Notes under the pieces: model-generated | Databases searched by the model: none | Seen by the model: the letters and a program-made list of their open reading frames with translations, nothing else | Told to the model about the DNA's origin: nothing | From: Suipraeoptans intestinalis | Lineage (GTDB): Bacteria; Bacillota; Clostridia; Lachnospirales; Lachnospiraceae | Reading direction: 5' to 3' | NCBI RefSeq assembly: GCF_009696485.1 | Contig: NZ_VULY01000018.1 | Coordinates: forward strand, 248,001 to 312,000 | DNA: 64,000 nt | Translations under genes and position numbers: made by a program | In this document: piece by piece, positions 35,922-44,648 of the stretch | Position numbering within the stretch: the stretch's first letter is position 1 | Layout of the letters: each line of letters begins with the position of its first letter

Positions 35922-36881
35922 TCAAAGCAGTTCCTTCTGCTTCTGTATTTGTCCGAGTTCCTCTTTGTTTCCCTGCAGATACCTGCAGTATCTCTGTACC
36001 CCGTCTTCAAATCTCAGGATATCTCCCCTGTATACTTTCCGAATTCTGGCATTGTCAAGAATAACACGCCTGACATCCACGCTTCTTGGTTCATTATACA
36101 CTGTTTCGACGGATTTATCCATATCCGCCAAAATCTTCAGCACCTGATTTTGACTGAGGCCTCTTCCTGAACTGATATGAAACAGTTCCTCTTCTCCTTC
36201 ATAGTCGATCAATGCCTCCAGCATCCGGCTGACGTCCTCTATATAGATATAATCCCTGATATTTTCTCCGTCTCCCCATATTTCTAATGGTTCCTGCAGG
36301 ATCGCTTTCTTCACTGCCGCATCTACAAATCCCACGCCCTTTTCATAATCCTGACCGGGTCCAAACGGATTGGAAATCCTGGCGATCCGCATCTTTCTGT
36401 GAAACTGTCTGTTGAAAGTGCGGATCACATTTTCGCAGCACAGTTTCATACAGCCATAATGACTGATCGGTGCAGGCATCTCCGATTCGTTGATCGGCTG
36501 ACATTTTACATCTCCGTATATCGCTCCTCCGGAGGAAATAAAGATCATGCCGGTTTCCTGTCTCATCAGCATATCACAGAGTGTGACCGTCTGTAAAAAA
36601 TCCCTGCTGTATCCATGCATGTATGTTTCATTGGAATTTCCCGGATTGATGGTTCCCATAGCATGAATCACCAGATCCATCCCTTTCAGTGCCCGCCTTA
36701 AAGCGTCATCGTCAAAAAAATCTCCTTCGATTCCGGTAATTCCGTCGGTCTTACTTTTTTTTTGCTTCGTTACATCCAGCGTATATATTTTCAGGTCACT
36801 TCTTTTTGCCAGATGCCTTGCCAGATTCCCACCTATAAATCCGTTCCCGCCTATGATCAGTATCTTTCTAATCTTTGTCAT
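35922..36881 (-). CDS. NAD-dependent epimerase/dehydratase (SDR family)
   Basis: A 319-residue extended SDR sugar-nucleotide enzyme. ILIIGGNGFIGGNLARHLAKR binds NAD, FISSGGAIYGDVKCQPINES and YGCMKLCCENVIRTFNRQ (YxxxK) form the active site, and RISNPFGPGQDYEKGVGFVDAAVKKAI resembles the GalE/WbpP-type core. The substrate is probably a UDP- or GDP-sugar used by the neighbouring glycosyltransferases, but cannot be named. The start overlaps the end of the WsaF-like gene by 14 bases. Confidence 0.87.
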   Translation of the reverse strand: MTKIRKILIIGGNGFIGGNLARHLAKRSDLKIYTLDVTKQKKSKTDGITGIEGDFFDDDALRRALKGMDLVIHAMGTINPGNSNETYMHGYSRDFLQTVTLCDMLMRQETGMIFISSGGAIYGDVKCQPINESEMPAPISHYGCMKLCCENVIRTFNRQFHRKMRIARISNPFGPGQDYEKGVGFVDAAVKKAILQEPLEIWGDGENIRDYIYIEDVSRMLEALIDYEGEEELFHISSGRGLSQNQVLKILADMDKSVETVYNEPRSVDVRRVILDNARIRKVYRGDILRFEDGVQRYCRYLQGNKEELGQIQKQKELL

Positions 36882-38010
36882 CCTCTATTCCTTTTACGAG
36901 CATCGTCTGCACTTTGTCTATCGCTTCTTCCCAGGAAGTTCCCTGTGCAAACAAAAATCCGGCTTCTCTGATCGCCGCCAGCTCTTCCTTATGCGTGAGA
37001 TAATACTCCATGCGCTTTGCAATTTCTTCTACGTCAAATTCCACCAAAACAGAGTTTTCTTCATTGAGAAGCCAGGTACTGTTGTCTCCCTTCGAGCAGA
37101 CTGCCACAGATCCGGACGCCATGATCTCCAGAGGCAGAAGAGACAGATTGGTGTGAGACAGCACCAGACACAGATCACAGTCTGCATAGACGTCTGAGAG
37201 ATGTCTCGTGTCCAGAATCCCCAGATCCGTATATGGGAAAGGAATGTCTATCTCTTTTACATCCCATCCTGCAAGCACCACTTCCGTATCCGGCAGTCTC
37301 TTCAAAAGTCTGGCAATGGCTAGGATCCCCAGTTCAAAATCCCTCCGCGGCGTAACCGGCCTGGCATAGAAGAATATCCTGTTTTTCCGATGCGTTTTGT
37401 GCCCTCTGCGATACACTTCCCTGTCATAAGAAAACCGATAGCTGTCTCCTCTCATTCCAAATTCATTCCACAATTTCCCCTTCAGCCAGTCTCCCGCAAA
37501 GATCCCGCGAAATCCAAATTGATAGGTTCGTTTTGCCATTTCAAATTCGCTGCCCCGGGCATAAAAATAAGGTTCATAATCCTGTACAAAGTAAAATTTT
37601 GAAATGGTATTGTGAAACCTTCTGAGACAATAGGCTGTATCCCAGGATGTGGCTATCGTGCCATGGGCAAAAGTCATACTCCTTACATCCTGATAGATCT
37701 CCGCTCTTGCATCCAGACCGGGGAACTTTTCCCGCAAAAATCTCCGGATCTCCCAGTCGTCTTTGAATTTTTCCGACCGGTAGAGGTAGATTCTGCTGTG
37801 AAATCCCCGCTCCTCCAGACCTGAGATAAACCGAAAAATATTGATATGCCCTCCGGAACCCTCTCCCATGTCCGGGATGATCCAGTTTAACAGCATGACA
37901 GGACTGTCCGCCATCTCATTATACATCTTTTCATCTAATTTTTCTTCTGTTTTTTCTATAATGAATCCATAATGCCTGACAAAGTCGATTTTGGTCTGTT
38001 TTTTTTTCAA
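36868..38010 (-). CDS. WsaF-like glycosyltransferase (copy 2)
   Basis: A 380-residue two-domain GT-B enzyme similar to the rhamnosyltransferase WsaF. LLNWIIPDMGEGSGGHINIFRFISGLEERGFHSRIYLY opens the N-domain, YFVQDYEPYFYARGSEFEMA follows, and ILDTRHLSDVYADCDLCLVLSHTNLSLLPLEIMASGSVAVCSKGDNSTWLL is the donor-binding end. It starts at TTG overlapping the stop of the neighbour as TTGA, with AAGGG 8 bases upstream. It is closely related to the gene at 38007, so the pair looks like a tandem duplication. Rhamnose as donor is inferred from the family and the rfb genes. Confidence 0.85.
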   Translation of the reverse strand: MKKKQTKIDFVRHYGFIIEKTEEKLDEKMYNEMADSPVMLLNWIIPDMGEGSGGHINIFRFISGLEERGFHSRIYLYRSEKFKDDWEIRRFLREKFPGLDARAEIYQDVRSMTFAHGTIATSWDTAYCLRRFHNTISKFYFVQDYEPYFYARGSEFEMAKRTYQFGFRGIFAGDWLKGKLWNEFGMRGDSYRFSYDREVYRRGHKTHRKNRIFFYARPVTPRRDFELGILAIARLLKRLPDTEVVLAGWDVKEIDIPFPYTDLGILDTRHLSDVYADCDLCLVLSHTNLSLLPLEIMASGSVAVCSKGDNSTWLLNEENSVLVEFDVEEIAKRMEYYLTHKEELAAIREAGFLFAQGTSWEEAIDKVQTMLVKGIEDDKD

Positions 38011-39254
38011 ATCCGCTGCCCTTCTCTTCCCATCCTGTGTTTTTCCCAGTCTTCCCGGATCCCCTGCTCAAGGATCTGCGCCACCTTCTTTGCTTCTTTT
38101 TCCCAGGACGTTCCCTTTGCAAATGTGATTCCGGCCTCTCTGATCTGATGCCGTTCTTTTTCATGGGTCAGGTAGTATTCCATCTTTCCCGCTATCTCTG
38201 CAGGATCATATCCTACAAGAACGGCATTGGCATCATTCAGCAGCCACGTGGCATTTTCTCCCCGGGAAGACACTACCACAGAACCGGATGCCATGATTTC
38301 CAGAGGCAAAAGAGATAGATTCGTATCAGAAAGTACCAGACACAGGTCACAATTGCTAAATATCTTTGACAATTTCCGAACATCCACAATTTTGAGATTC
38401 TGATGGCGAAAGGGAATCTCCACTCCCGTCAGATCCCACCCCGCAAATACCACTTCCACCTGCGGCATCCTTCTGGTCAACTCATAAAGCGCCAGAAATC
38501 CTATTTCAAAGCATCGGCGCGGCGTGGTCGGCCTGGCATAGAAAAAAACCCGTTTTCTTTTTCCTTTTTTTTCTCCCACCTTGTACAGGTTCTTGTCATA
38601 GGAAAATCTAAAGCTGCTGCAGACCATCCCATGCTCCGCTTCCAGCTTTTCTTTCAGCCAGTCTCCTGCAGTGATTCCTCTGAACCCAAAATCATAAGTC
38701 TGTTTTGCCAGCTGATACTGAGAGCCCAGGGGGTAGAAGTAAGGTTCATAGTCCTGCACAAAATAAAATTTTGAAATCGTGTTCTGAAAGCGCCGCACAT
38801 AATAGGCCGTTTCCCAGGATGTTGCAATAGTGGCATGGGCAAATCCCGCATATTTTGTGCTCCAAAAAGCTTCCACCCTGCTGTCCAGCATAGGGAATTT
38901 ATCTTTCAGATAATTACGCACCATCGTATTATCAAAATAAAAAGAAGACTGGAACAGATACAGCCTGCTGTGAAACCCTCCATCCTCCAGCAGGGAGATA
39001 AACCGGAAGATATTGATATGTCCTCCTCCGCCTTCTCCCATATCCGGAATGATCCAGTTCAACAGCTTCCTCTTTCCGTCTCCCAGCTTCCTGCAGGCTT
39101 TTCTGTCAAGCAAAACTTCTGTTTCTTCCAGAAGAAATCTGTAAGGCTGAATCATCTTCAGCTTCTGCTTTTTTAAATGGAGTTTTTCAAAAATTCCCTC
39201 CACGCCTCTCCGTCTGATAAATCTGATCCCTCTTCGTATGATATGTATATCCAT
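38007..39254 (-). CDS. WsaF-like glycosyltransferase (copy 1)
   Basis: A 415-residue GT-B enzyme, tandem paralogue of the gene at 36868. Shared landmarks are LLNWIIPDMGEGGGGHINIFRFISLLEDGGFHSRLYLF, FAHATIATSWETAYYVRRFQNTISKFYFVQDYEPYFYP, VFFYARPTTPRRCFEIG and CDLCLVLSDTNLSLLPLEIMASGSVVVSSRGENATWLLND. A basic N-terminal extension of about 35 residues is not found in the copy. Probably adds rhamnose to the growing chain; inferred. Confidence 0.85.
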   Translation of the reverse strand: MDIHIIRRGIRFIRRRGVEGIFEKLHLKKQKLKMIQPYRFLLEETEVLLDRKACRKLGDGKRKLLNWIIPDMGEGGGGHINIFRFISLLEDGGFHSRLYLFQSSFYFDNTMVRNYLKDKFPMLDSRVEAFWSTKYAGFAHATIATSWETAYYVRRFQNTISKFYFVQDYEPYFYPLGSQYQLAKQTYDFGFRGITAGDWLKEKLEAEHGMVCSSFRFSYDKNLYKVGEKKGKRKRVFFYARPTTPRRCFEIGFLALYELTRRMPQVEVVFAGWDLTGVEIPFRHQNLKIVDVRKLSKIFSNCDLCLVLSDTNLSLLPLEIMASGSVVVSSRGENATWLLNDANAVLVGYDPAEIAGKMEYYLTHEKERHQIREAGITFAKGTSWEKEAKKVAQILEQGIREDWEKHRMGREGQRI

Positions 39255-39265
39255 CTTTTTTCTGT

Positions 39266-40237
39266 CTATGCCTTTCTCTGCCTGTACTGCTGGGACAGTT
39301 TTTCATCCAGGTATTTCTGTTTTTGGGGAGAATAGGTATGATACCTGCTCCCTTTATATCCCCCGTAATATCTTGCATAATTTCTCCGGATCGAATACAT
39401 CATCCATTTTATTTTTTCTTTTCTGCTGATGGACAGACCTCTCAGATAGCCTGCATCCATCCGCACATGGCGCACCCAGCGGGGAAACAGGCCGATCCAG
39501 GAATCTGAAATCTCATATCCATGCAGCTGATACAATCCTTTGTGTTCGTCGTAATACCTCTGATAAAAAGTCCTGCTGTCATAATTATGGGAATGGTAGA
39601 CTGCCGCAAAGGGGCAATATACTTTTTTGTATCCTGCCTCGATCCTCTCTTTCATCCAGATCTGATCTTCTGCAAACTCTACCTCCTTGTAAGGATGCTG
39701 CTCCCAGACACTCCGTCGCAGGCATGCATTGTTATCTGAAAAAAATGCAAGCATATGCCGGTATCCTTCTTCCTGGGCATAACGTTTCGGATCCTCCAGA
39801 AAATAGACGGTATCTTCTCTGCCGAAATTATCGAAATGCAAGGCGAGATCCCTCACATCAAAAATATTGCATCCCGGATAAGGCAGATGCTTCCCAAACC
39901 CTCCTGCAATGTCCGGATCCTTCTCCATGGCGCAGATCAGATTCTGAAGCCAGAAAGTATCTGCCGGAAGCGCATCCTGGGTCAAAAACACAATATATGT
40001 TCCACTCCCTTTGGACGCTCCGAAGTTCCGTGTTTTTCCGTGTCCGAATTCTTCCGGCAAAATTTGATAGAGTCTGCAGGGATATTTCCGGATGATGGGA
40101 ATCGTCTCGTCTCCGGATCCGGAATCCACACAGATCACTTCATAGGAATACTGTGTTTCCTGACGAAACACCATATCCAGCACCCGATCCAGATACTCTT
40201 CTCCGTTTTTGGTAGGGATCACAATTGATACATCCAT
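39266..40237 (-). CDS. GT2 glycosyltransferase, rhamnosyltransferase-like
   Basis: A 323-residue GT-A enzyme. MDVSIVIPTKNGEEYLDRVLDM begins the fold, VICVDSGSGDETI follows, and EEFGHGKTRNFGASKGSGTYIVFLTQDALPAD is the rhamnosyltransferase-like signature. FAEDQIWMKERIEAGYKKVYCPFAAVYHSHNYDSRTFYQRYYDEHKG carries the catalytic ED. It resembles the GT2 at 23688. The frame is open to 40324; the start at 40237 is the best fit to the family, but its ribosome site (AGGGGA) is only 3 bases away, so 40252 is an alternative. First gene after the promoter and leader hairpin at 40332-40398. Confidence 0.87.
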   Translation of the reverse strand: MDVSIVIPTKNGEEYLDRVLDMVFRQETQYSYEVICVDSGSGDETIPIIRKYPCRLYQILPEEFGHGKTRNFGASKGSGTYIVFLTQDALPADTFWLQNLICAMEKDPDIAGGFGKHLPYPGCNIFDVRDLALHFDNFGREDTVYFLEDPKRYAQEEGYRHMLAFFSDNNACLRRSVWEQHPYKEVEFAEDQIWMKERIEAGYKKVYCPFAAVYHSHNYDSRTFYQRYYDEHKGLYQLHGYEISDSWIGLFPRWVRHVRMDAGYLRGLSISRKEKIKWMMYSIRRNYARYYGGYKGSRYHTYSPQKQKYLDEKLSQQYRQRKA

Positions 40238-40331
40238 TTCTCCCCTGTCCATCCTCTCTGCTATCCTGTCCGTCGGACTGTTCCCATTTCCCCCTCCATG
40301 ACGATGGCTGGAAATGTCCGCCACTGCAAAC

Positions 40332-40355
40332 CAGCAGTATCGTCTGATACTGCTG
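40332..40355 (-). promoter_or_regulatory. Leader hairpin A (shared with 49575-49598)
   Basis: On the minus strand CAGCAGTATC-AGAC-GATACTGCTG is a perfect 10-base-pair hairpin beginning about 14 bases after the -10 at 40370. The same element with one changed base pair occurs at 49575-49598 behind another promoter, and flanking bases (CTGCTGGTxTGC, CGGAGA, AATGGTA) are also shared. It is not followed by a T-run, so it is not a terminator. Role unknown: operator, mRNA stabiliser or antitermination site. Confidence 0.75.
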
Positions 40356-40369
40356 ATACAACTTCTCCG

Positions 40370-40398
40370 ATTATACCATTCTTCTTTTTAAATGGCAA
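40370..40398 (-). promoter_or_regulatory. Promoter A (GT2-WsaF-epimerase-rfb operon)
   Basis: On the minus strand TTGCCA (40393-40398), 17-base spacer, TATAAT (40370-40375). It probably drives GT2, the two WsaF-like genes, the epimerase and possibly onward through rfb. Confidence 0.8.
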
Positions 40399-40479
40399 GA
40401 ATCCTGCATTACCGCTCTGAAAGTGTCTATGTATGTTGCCAGATTGGAGGTGCCTGTTCTTCAAGACATAGGAATGTCT

Positions 40480-43167
40480 TTAAAACTGGTTTTTCCATGT
40501 CTCGATCTCACGGATCGGAATCCGGATCTCTGTCTTCTTTTCGCCTCTGATCCAGTCCTCCAGTTTTTCTTCCATCTCCGCTCTCTCCAGAATAGGAAGC
40601 CCTGTATCTGCTGCGATCGCCCGCGCTCTGTTATCCACGCCAATCACCAGAGATCTTTTTTGGAAATTAAGACTTCGGATTCCGGCATGCAGTCTGGTGC
40701 CGACGTAATCTGTCTCTTCCTTGCTCAGCACCTCATCCAGCTTCTCCAGAGAAGGCGGAATGATCTGAACTCCCTCCAGATCGATCATTTCCCGGAGATA
40801 TTCGTAGTCTTTTTGTCCCTGTATCCAGATATGTACCCGCTTGTAGCATTTCTTCAGAAGCTCCAGCATATACCGGTCCTTCTCTGTACATTTCATATAA
40901 TCTGTCACTGTGGTGACCACCTGCTCTGCCTTCCCTGCCGGAATTCCTGCACAATGTTCCTTTGTCAGTCTCCACATGGTGGGACAGCCTGTATTCAACA
41001 CATTTCGGATCCCGATCTCTTCCAGACGCCTCTTCGTCTCTTCGTCTCTCACAGAATGCAGATACTTTGTATGCAGCATGTACCGAAGAAGCTTCTTCGT
41101 ATATGCACTCATAGGCCGCTCTATTCCCAGTTGCTGCATCCCTACTCCCAAGAGGCAGATATGCTTATAATTTTTTATATCCTTTGGAAGCGCCCACTGT
41201 CTGGATTCCTCCATCTGTGTGTATATCAGATTGGTCCCGCAAAGGATCTTCACATAATTTTCTATCGCCTCTGCAGCCGGATCATAAATATGAGTGGGAA
41301 CATGCCGGAAAGTTCGTCCTGAAAACACTTCTTTGCAGACCTTTCCACAATAATCCATAATGATCTCGTCTCCCACATTATCAGATCCGATGGCTGTATC
41401 CAGTAGCACGATCTCTTTTTTATCCGTTTTTCTTTTTCGGAAGCGGTCTGCAGAAACTGCCTGCATCAGTTCTTTCTGTCTTTCTTCCAGTTCCTTCCCC
41501 TTTAGCTGGCACTGGTAAAAATGTTGCTCCTTTTCCCATTGATATAGATCAAGAAAAGGCTTTATCCGCATTTCCCGTTCTGAAAGCTCTGCCAGAAAAT
41601 CAACATAGCTGTCAAAATCCAGGTTCTCAACATACGCCTTTGCTTTTGGGAGGATCTCATCTCTCAGTTCTTTATCTAAGAGCAGACGTTCTGTCTGGCT
41701 CACAAACCGTTCCAGATCCAGGTTCTCGATCAGAATCCCTCTCCCTTCTTCCAGCATCACCTGGATCCCTCCGGTACCGCAAAATCCGACCACCGGTATC
41801 CGGTTGTCCATAGCCTCCAGAATCGTTGAAGGGAACGGATCCTCCCGGGACATGCCCCAAAAAGCTTCCGCATGTTCCAGTACAGTCCGATACAGACCCT
41901 CCTCCTGGATAAAAGGGATAAAATGGATTCTGTCCGTATGTCCGCTTCTTGCCACCTGATCCAGCATCCAGCACTTCAGTTCTTCATTATGAAAGTCTCC
42001 CGTCCAGACAAAATGTATCTCTTCTTCCTTGTGCCGGTTCAAAAACATGGTTGCCGCGCTGATAAACAGATCTACCCCTTTTCGAAGTTCACAGCTTCCC
42101 GAGCTCATGATGATCCTGGCATCTTCCCGAAGTCCCAGCTGTTTCAGACTTCCCTCCGCCGTTTTTTTTCCTCGTTTGAGATACACGCCCTGGGGTCTTA
42201 CCAAACAGGTTCCCTTTGTTTTCGGAAACAGCTTTCGAAAATCTTCTTTTACAAACGAATTGGGAAATACAATGTAGTCTGCATATTTTTCAACATGTTT
42301 CCCGTCCGGTACAAATCCATAGAATGCAATGCTCGTTTTCATCTCATGGATCAGGGAAATGATCTTCATCCCATAGTCTTTCAGAAGCTCTACGTAGGCT
42401 CCCGCCACAATGGTATTGGCGATCACAGTCCGGTAGCCGTGCTTCGCCAGCACCCTGGCCACCTTCTTAGAAAAGGAATGTTTCTTTGCCTCACTTTCTG
42501 AAGGCTCCTTCTCGTTCAGACTGATATAACCAAATTCCTCTCCTTCTGAGCCCTCCAGTGTGATTACCGGGATTTCTGCCGCTTCATATTTCCTTTCCAG
42601 AAAACCATTTCCTTCACGTCCTGCCAGAACGACAACGGCCCATCCTTTTCTTTTCAGACCTTCCGCAATATTGTAAGCCAGGATCGGTGCTCCCGTTTTG
42701 GAAAGATCGCGGGTAAGAACCACTATTTTTTTCTGCCCATCTCTTCCCCTGATCCTCTCTCCCAGAGTGTTCTCAATGGTATCCTCTTCTCGTAAAGGAC
42801 ACACGACAAAGCTCTTCATTTCACATTTCCCCGGTGTTTCCGCCGGATCTATCCGAACCTCACAGACAGAAAAACCAAGCCGGATCTCTCTGGTGATCTT
42901 TCCGTATTTGGAAACTTCCATCCTGCATGTATTGCTCTCAGAAAAGGGTTCTCCTTCTTTTCTGTAGTAAACGGTCATGTGCTGCCTGGAAGTATCTGCC
43001 TCTCCTACTTCGCAGGAGAATCGGAACCCCTGCACCGGTTCTTTAAATCTTATATAAATCTGAGGATCCTGGTCTTTGTAAACCCAGATATTCTCCCGAA
43101 CCTCTATTCCTGCCGTCCCTACGACCTGTCCTCCCAAAATCTCGCAGCCGTTCATTCTTTCCTCCAT
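40480..43167 (-). CDS. Fusion of a GT4 glycosyltransferase and a polysaccharide pyruvyl transferase
   Basis: An 895-residue three-part protein. Residues 1-135 form an unassigned beta-rich domain. Residues about 140-560 are a GT4 enzyme: VVLTRDLSKTGAPILAYNIAEGLKRKG, IMSSGSCELRKGVDLFISAA and AEAFWGMSREDPFPSTILEAMDNRIPVVGF (EDPFP is the usual EX7E region). Residues about 610-890 are a pyruvyl-transferase (WcaK/CsaB-like) domain with VLLDTAIGSDNVGDEIIMDY, HICLLGVGMQQLG, HSVRDEETKRRLEEIG and DYVGTRLHAGIRSLNFQKRSLVIGVDNRA. It may add a sugar and a pyruvate ketal in sequence. GAGGGAG is 5 bases before ATG 43167. It sits between two transcription units. Confidence 0.85.
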   Translation of the reverse strand: MEERMNGCEILGGQVVGTAGIEVRENIWVYKDQDPQIYIRFKEPVQGFRFSCEVGEADTSRQHMTVYYRKEGEPFSESNTCRMEVSKYGKITREIRLGFSVCEVRIDPAETPGKCEMKSFVVCPLREEDTIENTLGERIRGRDGQKKIVVLTRDLSKTGAPILAYNIAEGLKRKGWAVVVLAGREGNGFLERKYEAAEIPVITLEGSEGEEFGYISLNEKEPSESEAKKHSFSKKVARVLAKHGYRTVIANTIVAGAYVELLKDYGMKIISLIHEMKTSIAFYGFVPDGKHVEKYADYIVFPNSFVKEDFRKLFPKTKGTCLVRPQGVYLKRGKKTAEGSLKQLGLREDARIIMSSGSCELRKGVDLFISAATMFLNRHKEEEIHFVWTGDFHNEELKCWMLDQVARSGHTDRIHFIPFIQEEGLYRTVLEHAEAFWGMSREDPFPSTILEAMDNRIPVVGFCGTGGIQVMLEEGRGILIENLDLERFVSQTERLLLDKELRDEILPKAKAYVENLDFDSYVDFLAELSEREMRIKPFLDLYQWEKEQHFYQCQLKGKELEERQKELMQAVSADRFRKRKTDKKEIVLLDTAIGSDNVGDEIIMDYCGKVCKEVFSGRTFRHVPTHIYDPAAEAIENYVKILCGTNLIYTQMEESRQWALPKDIKNYKHICLLGVGMQQLGIERPMSAYTKKLLRYMLHTKYLHSVRDEETKRRLEEIGIRNVLNTGCPTMWRLTKEHCAGIPAGKAEQVVTTVTDYMKCTEKDRYMLELLKKCYKRVHIWIQGQKDYEYLREMIDLEGVQIIPPSLEKLDEVLSKEETDYVGTRLHAGIRSLNFQKRSLVIGVDNRARAIAADTGLPILERAEMEEKLEDWIRGEKKTEIRIPIREIETWKNQF

Positions 43168-43235
43168 GCTATCTCCCTCTCGTTTCACTTTTTGTCTGCT
43201 ACCTTGTAGCCGTTCTCACATCCCTGTTTTTATTA

Positions 43236-43262
43236 TAAAAAAAAGATGGAAAACATTCCACC
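43236..43262 (-). terminator. Terminator after the two-TM protein gene
   Basis: On the minus strand GGTGGAA-TGTT-TTCCATC (one G-T pair) followed by nine T. It is 12 bases past the stop at 43274 and separates the ABC-export genes from the fusion gene. Confidence 0.8.
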
Positions 43263-43273
43263 TTTTTTCCTGT

Positions 43274-43882
43274 TTATTTAAACAATTTGTACAGCCATCT
43301 CATGAATACTGCAATGTAGATCAAAAAGCTTGCCGTTACCACAAATGTTTCCAGGTCAAACCGATGGGTAACCGTCCGAAACAGACCTATTCCGTCTATT
43401 TCGTCACCCTCATAAAAAAGTTCTGCCGCCTCAGACCCGCCTGGTGTGTAAAAGAGCCTTACATTTCCGTCGCCTCCCCTTTCTTTCAGAAAAACACTGA
43501 ATTCATATTCCTTTCCCTTACAGCCTGTCACCTTCGGAAAACGAACCGAAAAAAATTTCCCGACTTTCAAACGGCTCAGATCCGTTTCCCCTTTTACCAC
43601 CTGCTTTCCGGAAGCTTTCTCCGTCAGTTGATAGGAAAGACGGATCTTTTTTCTGTCTATCTGATCATCTGCCGCTATTTTGAAGGCAATGGCATCCAGT
43701 TGGTCTTCTTCACATACAAACCGCTGGACCACCTCTTTCTTTTCCTCCAAAAAGATCCCCTGAAACAGACTGGCATCACAGTCCGTATCGTAAATCGATC
43801 TGTTTTTGTCTATGACAGCGTACACTCCCGCCAGACATAGCATGACCATTCCTATGATGATAATCCTTATTTTCGCTTTCAT
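43274..43882 (-). CDS. Hypothetical membrane protein with an extracytoplasmic beta domain
   Basis: A 202-residue protein with no family I recognise. A membrane helix at about 5-24 and another at about 178-198 flank a 150-residue domain rich in beta strands (IAFKIAADDQIDRKKIRLSYQL, KFFSVRFPKV, YEFSVFLKERGG). The predicted layout places this domain outside the membrane. Similar sandwich domains precede membrane enzymes of polysaccharide export. It directly follows the ABC ATPase gene (14 bases) and ends the unit. Confidence 0.7.
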   Translation of the reverse strand: MKAKIRIIIIGMVMLCLAGVYAVIDKNRSIYDTDCDASLFQGIFLEEKKEVVQRFVCEEDQLDAIAFKIAADDQIDRKKIRLSYQLTEKASGKQVVKGETDLSRLKVGKFFSVRFPKVTGCKGKEYEFSVFLKERGGDGNVRLFYTPGGSEAAELFYEGDEIDGIGLFRTVTHRFDLETFVVTASFLIYIAVFMRWLYKLFK

Positions 43883-43896
43883 CCTACTCCCTCTGT

Positions 43897-44631
43897 CTAT
43901 GAAGCACTATAAATCTTTGCAATACCCTTTGCTTCTCCAAACATTTTTAAACTTCCCTTCTCCAGCCATACAATCTTGTTGCACAGAGATTCTACCTGTT
44001 CGATACTGTGGGACACAAATAGAAGTGTTGTTCCCTTGCTCAGCATCTCTTTTATGCGGTTCTGACATTTTGTCTGAAAATGGAAATCTCCCACAGACAA
44101 CACCTCATCTACAATCAGAATGTCCGGCGTTCCTATGGTGGCAATGGAAAAACCTAATCGGGACACCATCCCTGATGAAAAATTTTTGACCGGCGTATTC
44201 ATAAAGTCGCGAAGCTCCGAAAAATCCACGATATCTTCGTAACACCTTTCCATTTCCTGCCGTGAATATCCCAGTAATGCTCCATTCAAAAACACATTTT
44301 CCTCTGCCGTCAGATCCATGTCAAAGCCGGCTCCCAATTCGATCAGGGGCGCCACCGAACCGCCCACTGTTACACTCCCTTTTGTGGGCTTCAGAACCCC
44401 TGCAATCACCTTCAGCATGGTACTTTTTCCGCTTCCGTTCAGCCCTACCAGTCCTACGGCATCCCCTCTGCTCACACTGAAGCTGACATCCTTCAGCGCC
44501 CAAAACTCATCGTATGATAATTGTCTTTTTATCGTCTTGATCACATATTCCTTGAAACTGTCGACTCTTTCCGATGCAAGGCTGAACTTCATGGATACCT
44601 GATCCACACGAACGATCTCCTGATTCTCCAT
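43897..44631 (-). CDS. Polysaccharide ABC exporter ATPase (Wzt/TagH type, no carbohydrate-binding tail)
   Basis: A 244-residue ABC ATPase. Walker A is VGLNGSGKSTMLKVIAG near residue 57, the signature is NFSSGMVSRLGFSIA, Walker B is ILIVDEVLSVGD, and the switch histidine is FVSHSIEQV. It matches the Wzt/TagH group that exports undecaprenyl-linked polymers. The C-terminal carbohydrate-binding domain of O9-type Wzt is absent, so export may not depend on a terminal sugar mark. It is paired with the permease at 44649. Confidence 0.93.
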   Translation of the reverse strand: MENQEIVRVDQVSMKFSLASERVDSFKEYVIKTIKRQLSYDEFWALKDVSFSVSRGDAVGLVGLNGSGKSTMLKVIAGVLKPTKGSVTVGGSVAPLIELGAGFDMDLTAEENVFLNGALLGYSRQEMERCYEDIVDFSELRDFMNTPVKNFSSGMVSRLGFSIATIGTPDILIVDEVLSVGDFHFQTKCQNRIKEMLSKGTTLLFVSHSIEQVESLCNKIVWLEKGSLKMFGEAKGIAKIYSAS

Positions 44632-44648
44632 CTTTTCTCTCCTATATC

